Shown here in pieces: positions 54,394-54,605 of a DNA stretch of 54,605 nucleotides. Source of the stretch: Promethearchaeota archaeon. Lineage in GTDB: Archaea > Asgardarchaeota > Lokiarchaeia > Sigynarchaeales > SOKP01. The stretch covers positions 1 to 54,605 of the forward strand of contig WJIN01000130.1 in assembly GCA_014730295.1 (NCBI GenBank). The letters run 5' to 3'. Within the stretch, counting starts at the first letter, position 1; every line of letters starts with the position of its first letter. The notes below the pieces were generated by a model. The model saw only the letters and a program-made list of their open reading frames with translations. It ran no database searches and was not told the origin of the DNA. A program made the position numbers and the translations under genes.

Positions 54394-54503
54394 TGAACTA
54401 CCAGCCCCTAAAGGAGCTGGATTCTTGCTTCCTTGACCACCGCGCCTAAATGACGTCTTACACGATCTCCACAAGCGTAACTTCCCGTGGTCCCCACGGT
54501 AGG
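54394..54503 (-). ncRNA. Omega RNA (reRNA) scaffold at the right end of a TnpB element
   Basis: Immediately after the tnpB stop (minus strand), the sequence shows GACCAC pairing with GTGGTC, an inner TTAC/GTAA stem, then GAAGCAAGAATCC and the terminal hairpin CCAGCTCCTTTAGGGGCTGG followed by TAGTTCAA. This is the conserved right-end structure of IS200/IS605 elements that yields the TnpB guide RNA. The element appears to end near 54394. The next ~20 nt (complement of about 54374-54393) would be the guide, falling just downstream of the rtcB stop codon. Confidence 0.8.
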
Positions 54504-54605
54504 TCATGAAATGACTGGGATGCCTCTCTCTTCTAAGAGGCGTATTCCTTCTTTCTTAATATTAGCAGACGCGTTTTTATCTCGATGATGATGAGTGCCA
54601 CATTC
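54504..54605 (-). CDS. tnpB: TnpB (IS200/IS605) RNA-guided nuclease, C-terminal fragment
   Basis: 33 residues before a TGA at 54506-54504, reading in from the right edge. It contains ECGTHHHRDKNASANI: the last zinc-finger Cys and the RuvC-III motif with its catalytic Asp, followed by a helical tail EGIRLLEERGIPVIS. It identifies TnpB, the transposon-encoded guide-RNA nuclease, here intact at its 3' end. The rest lies outside the window, so activity cannot be judged. A different frame covering 54322-54507 is a shadow of the guide-RNA region. Confidence 0.85.
   Translation of the reverse strand, partial: ECGTHHHRDKNASANIKKEGIRLLEERGIPVIS

Noticed and set aside
54322..54507. A 61-codon minus-strand gene
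   Set aside because: It is a reading of the omega RNA and right-end repeat region, and is out of frame with the TnpB tail.
1..54605. CRISPR array or cas genes
   Set aside because: No regularly spaced repeat series or cas motif was seen; the CARF-like gene is alone.

Overview
The window looks like a stretch of chromosome from an AT-rich archaeon, most likely an Asgard (Promethearchaeota, Loki-like) lineage. The information-processing genes are archaeal/eukaryote-like: TFIIB, Nop5 and fibrillarin, Pelota, uL2, GatD/GatE, archaeal Elp3, an archaeal-type S-adenosylmethionine synthetase, an Sm-like protein, an Elf1-type zinc ribbon and the RtcB RNA ligase. The Asgard flavour comes from longin-like proteins, AN1 zinc fingers fused to membrane-protease folds, a JAMM protease, proline-rich and coiled-coil proteins, and bulge-helix-bulge (BHB) introns. 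The assignment is inferred from gene content; no 16S gene is present.

Layout. 1-5.6 kb: a truncated gene, a decayed fragment, a JAMM protease, an amidase, two intron-containing tRNAs (Ser-UGA, Lys-CUU) and two paralogous ribbon-helix-helix/histidine-phosphotransfer-like/receiver proteins. 5.8-9.4 kb: a membrane-anchored nuclease-fold protein, a longin-like protein, a gene-poor kilobase and TFIIB. 9.5-21.5 kb: mostly housekeeping (uL2, gatE-gatD, Elp3, pyrD-pyrK, nop5-fibrillarin, RNase HII). 21.6-32.5 kb: regulators, a flavodoxin-like protein, MetK, small zinc-ribbon proteins, acyltransferase-like membrane proteins resembling the C-terminal part of poly-lysine synthetase, AN1-M50 and AN1-rhomboid-like proteins, HypB and Sm-like. 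32.5-41.4 kb: one tight eight-gene minus-strand cluster of unknown function built around an AAA ATPase. 41.5-51.9 kb: Elf1-like protein, large hypothetical protein, proline-rich and coiled-coil proteins, radical SAM enzymes, Pelota, acetyltransferase, nucleotidyltransferase, CutA. 52.0-54.6 kb: longin-winged-helix protein, RtcB and the 3' end of a TnpB element with its omega RNA.

Two things stand out. (1) The RNase HII gene is interrupted, inside its universally conserved DEAGRGP motif, by a 30-nt segment with an in-frame stop. Removing exactly 30 nt restores a normal 229-residue RNase HII. The junctions fall in two 3-nt bulges flanking a 4-bp helix, as in an archaeal BHB splice site. Both tRNAs here have BHB introns with the same cut geometry, and the exon ligase RtcB is in the same window. 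This is a candidate spliced protein-coding gene. (2) The eight-gene AAA-ATPase cluster (32542-41365) has no component I can assign to a named pathway. It includes a long coiled-coil protein whose ends look like an eroded SMC/Rad50 head, a small winged-helix-like protein, a duplicated zinc-ribbon protein and several helical proteins. It is the best candidate for an undescribed multi-protein machine.

All statements are from reading the sequence; no database search was run.
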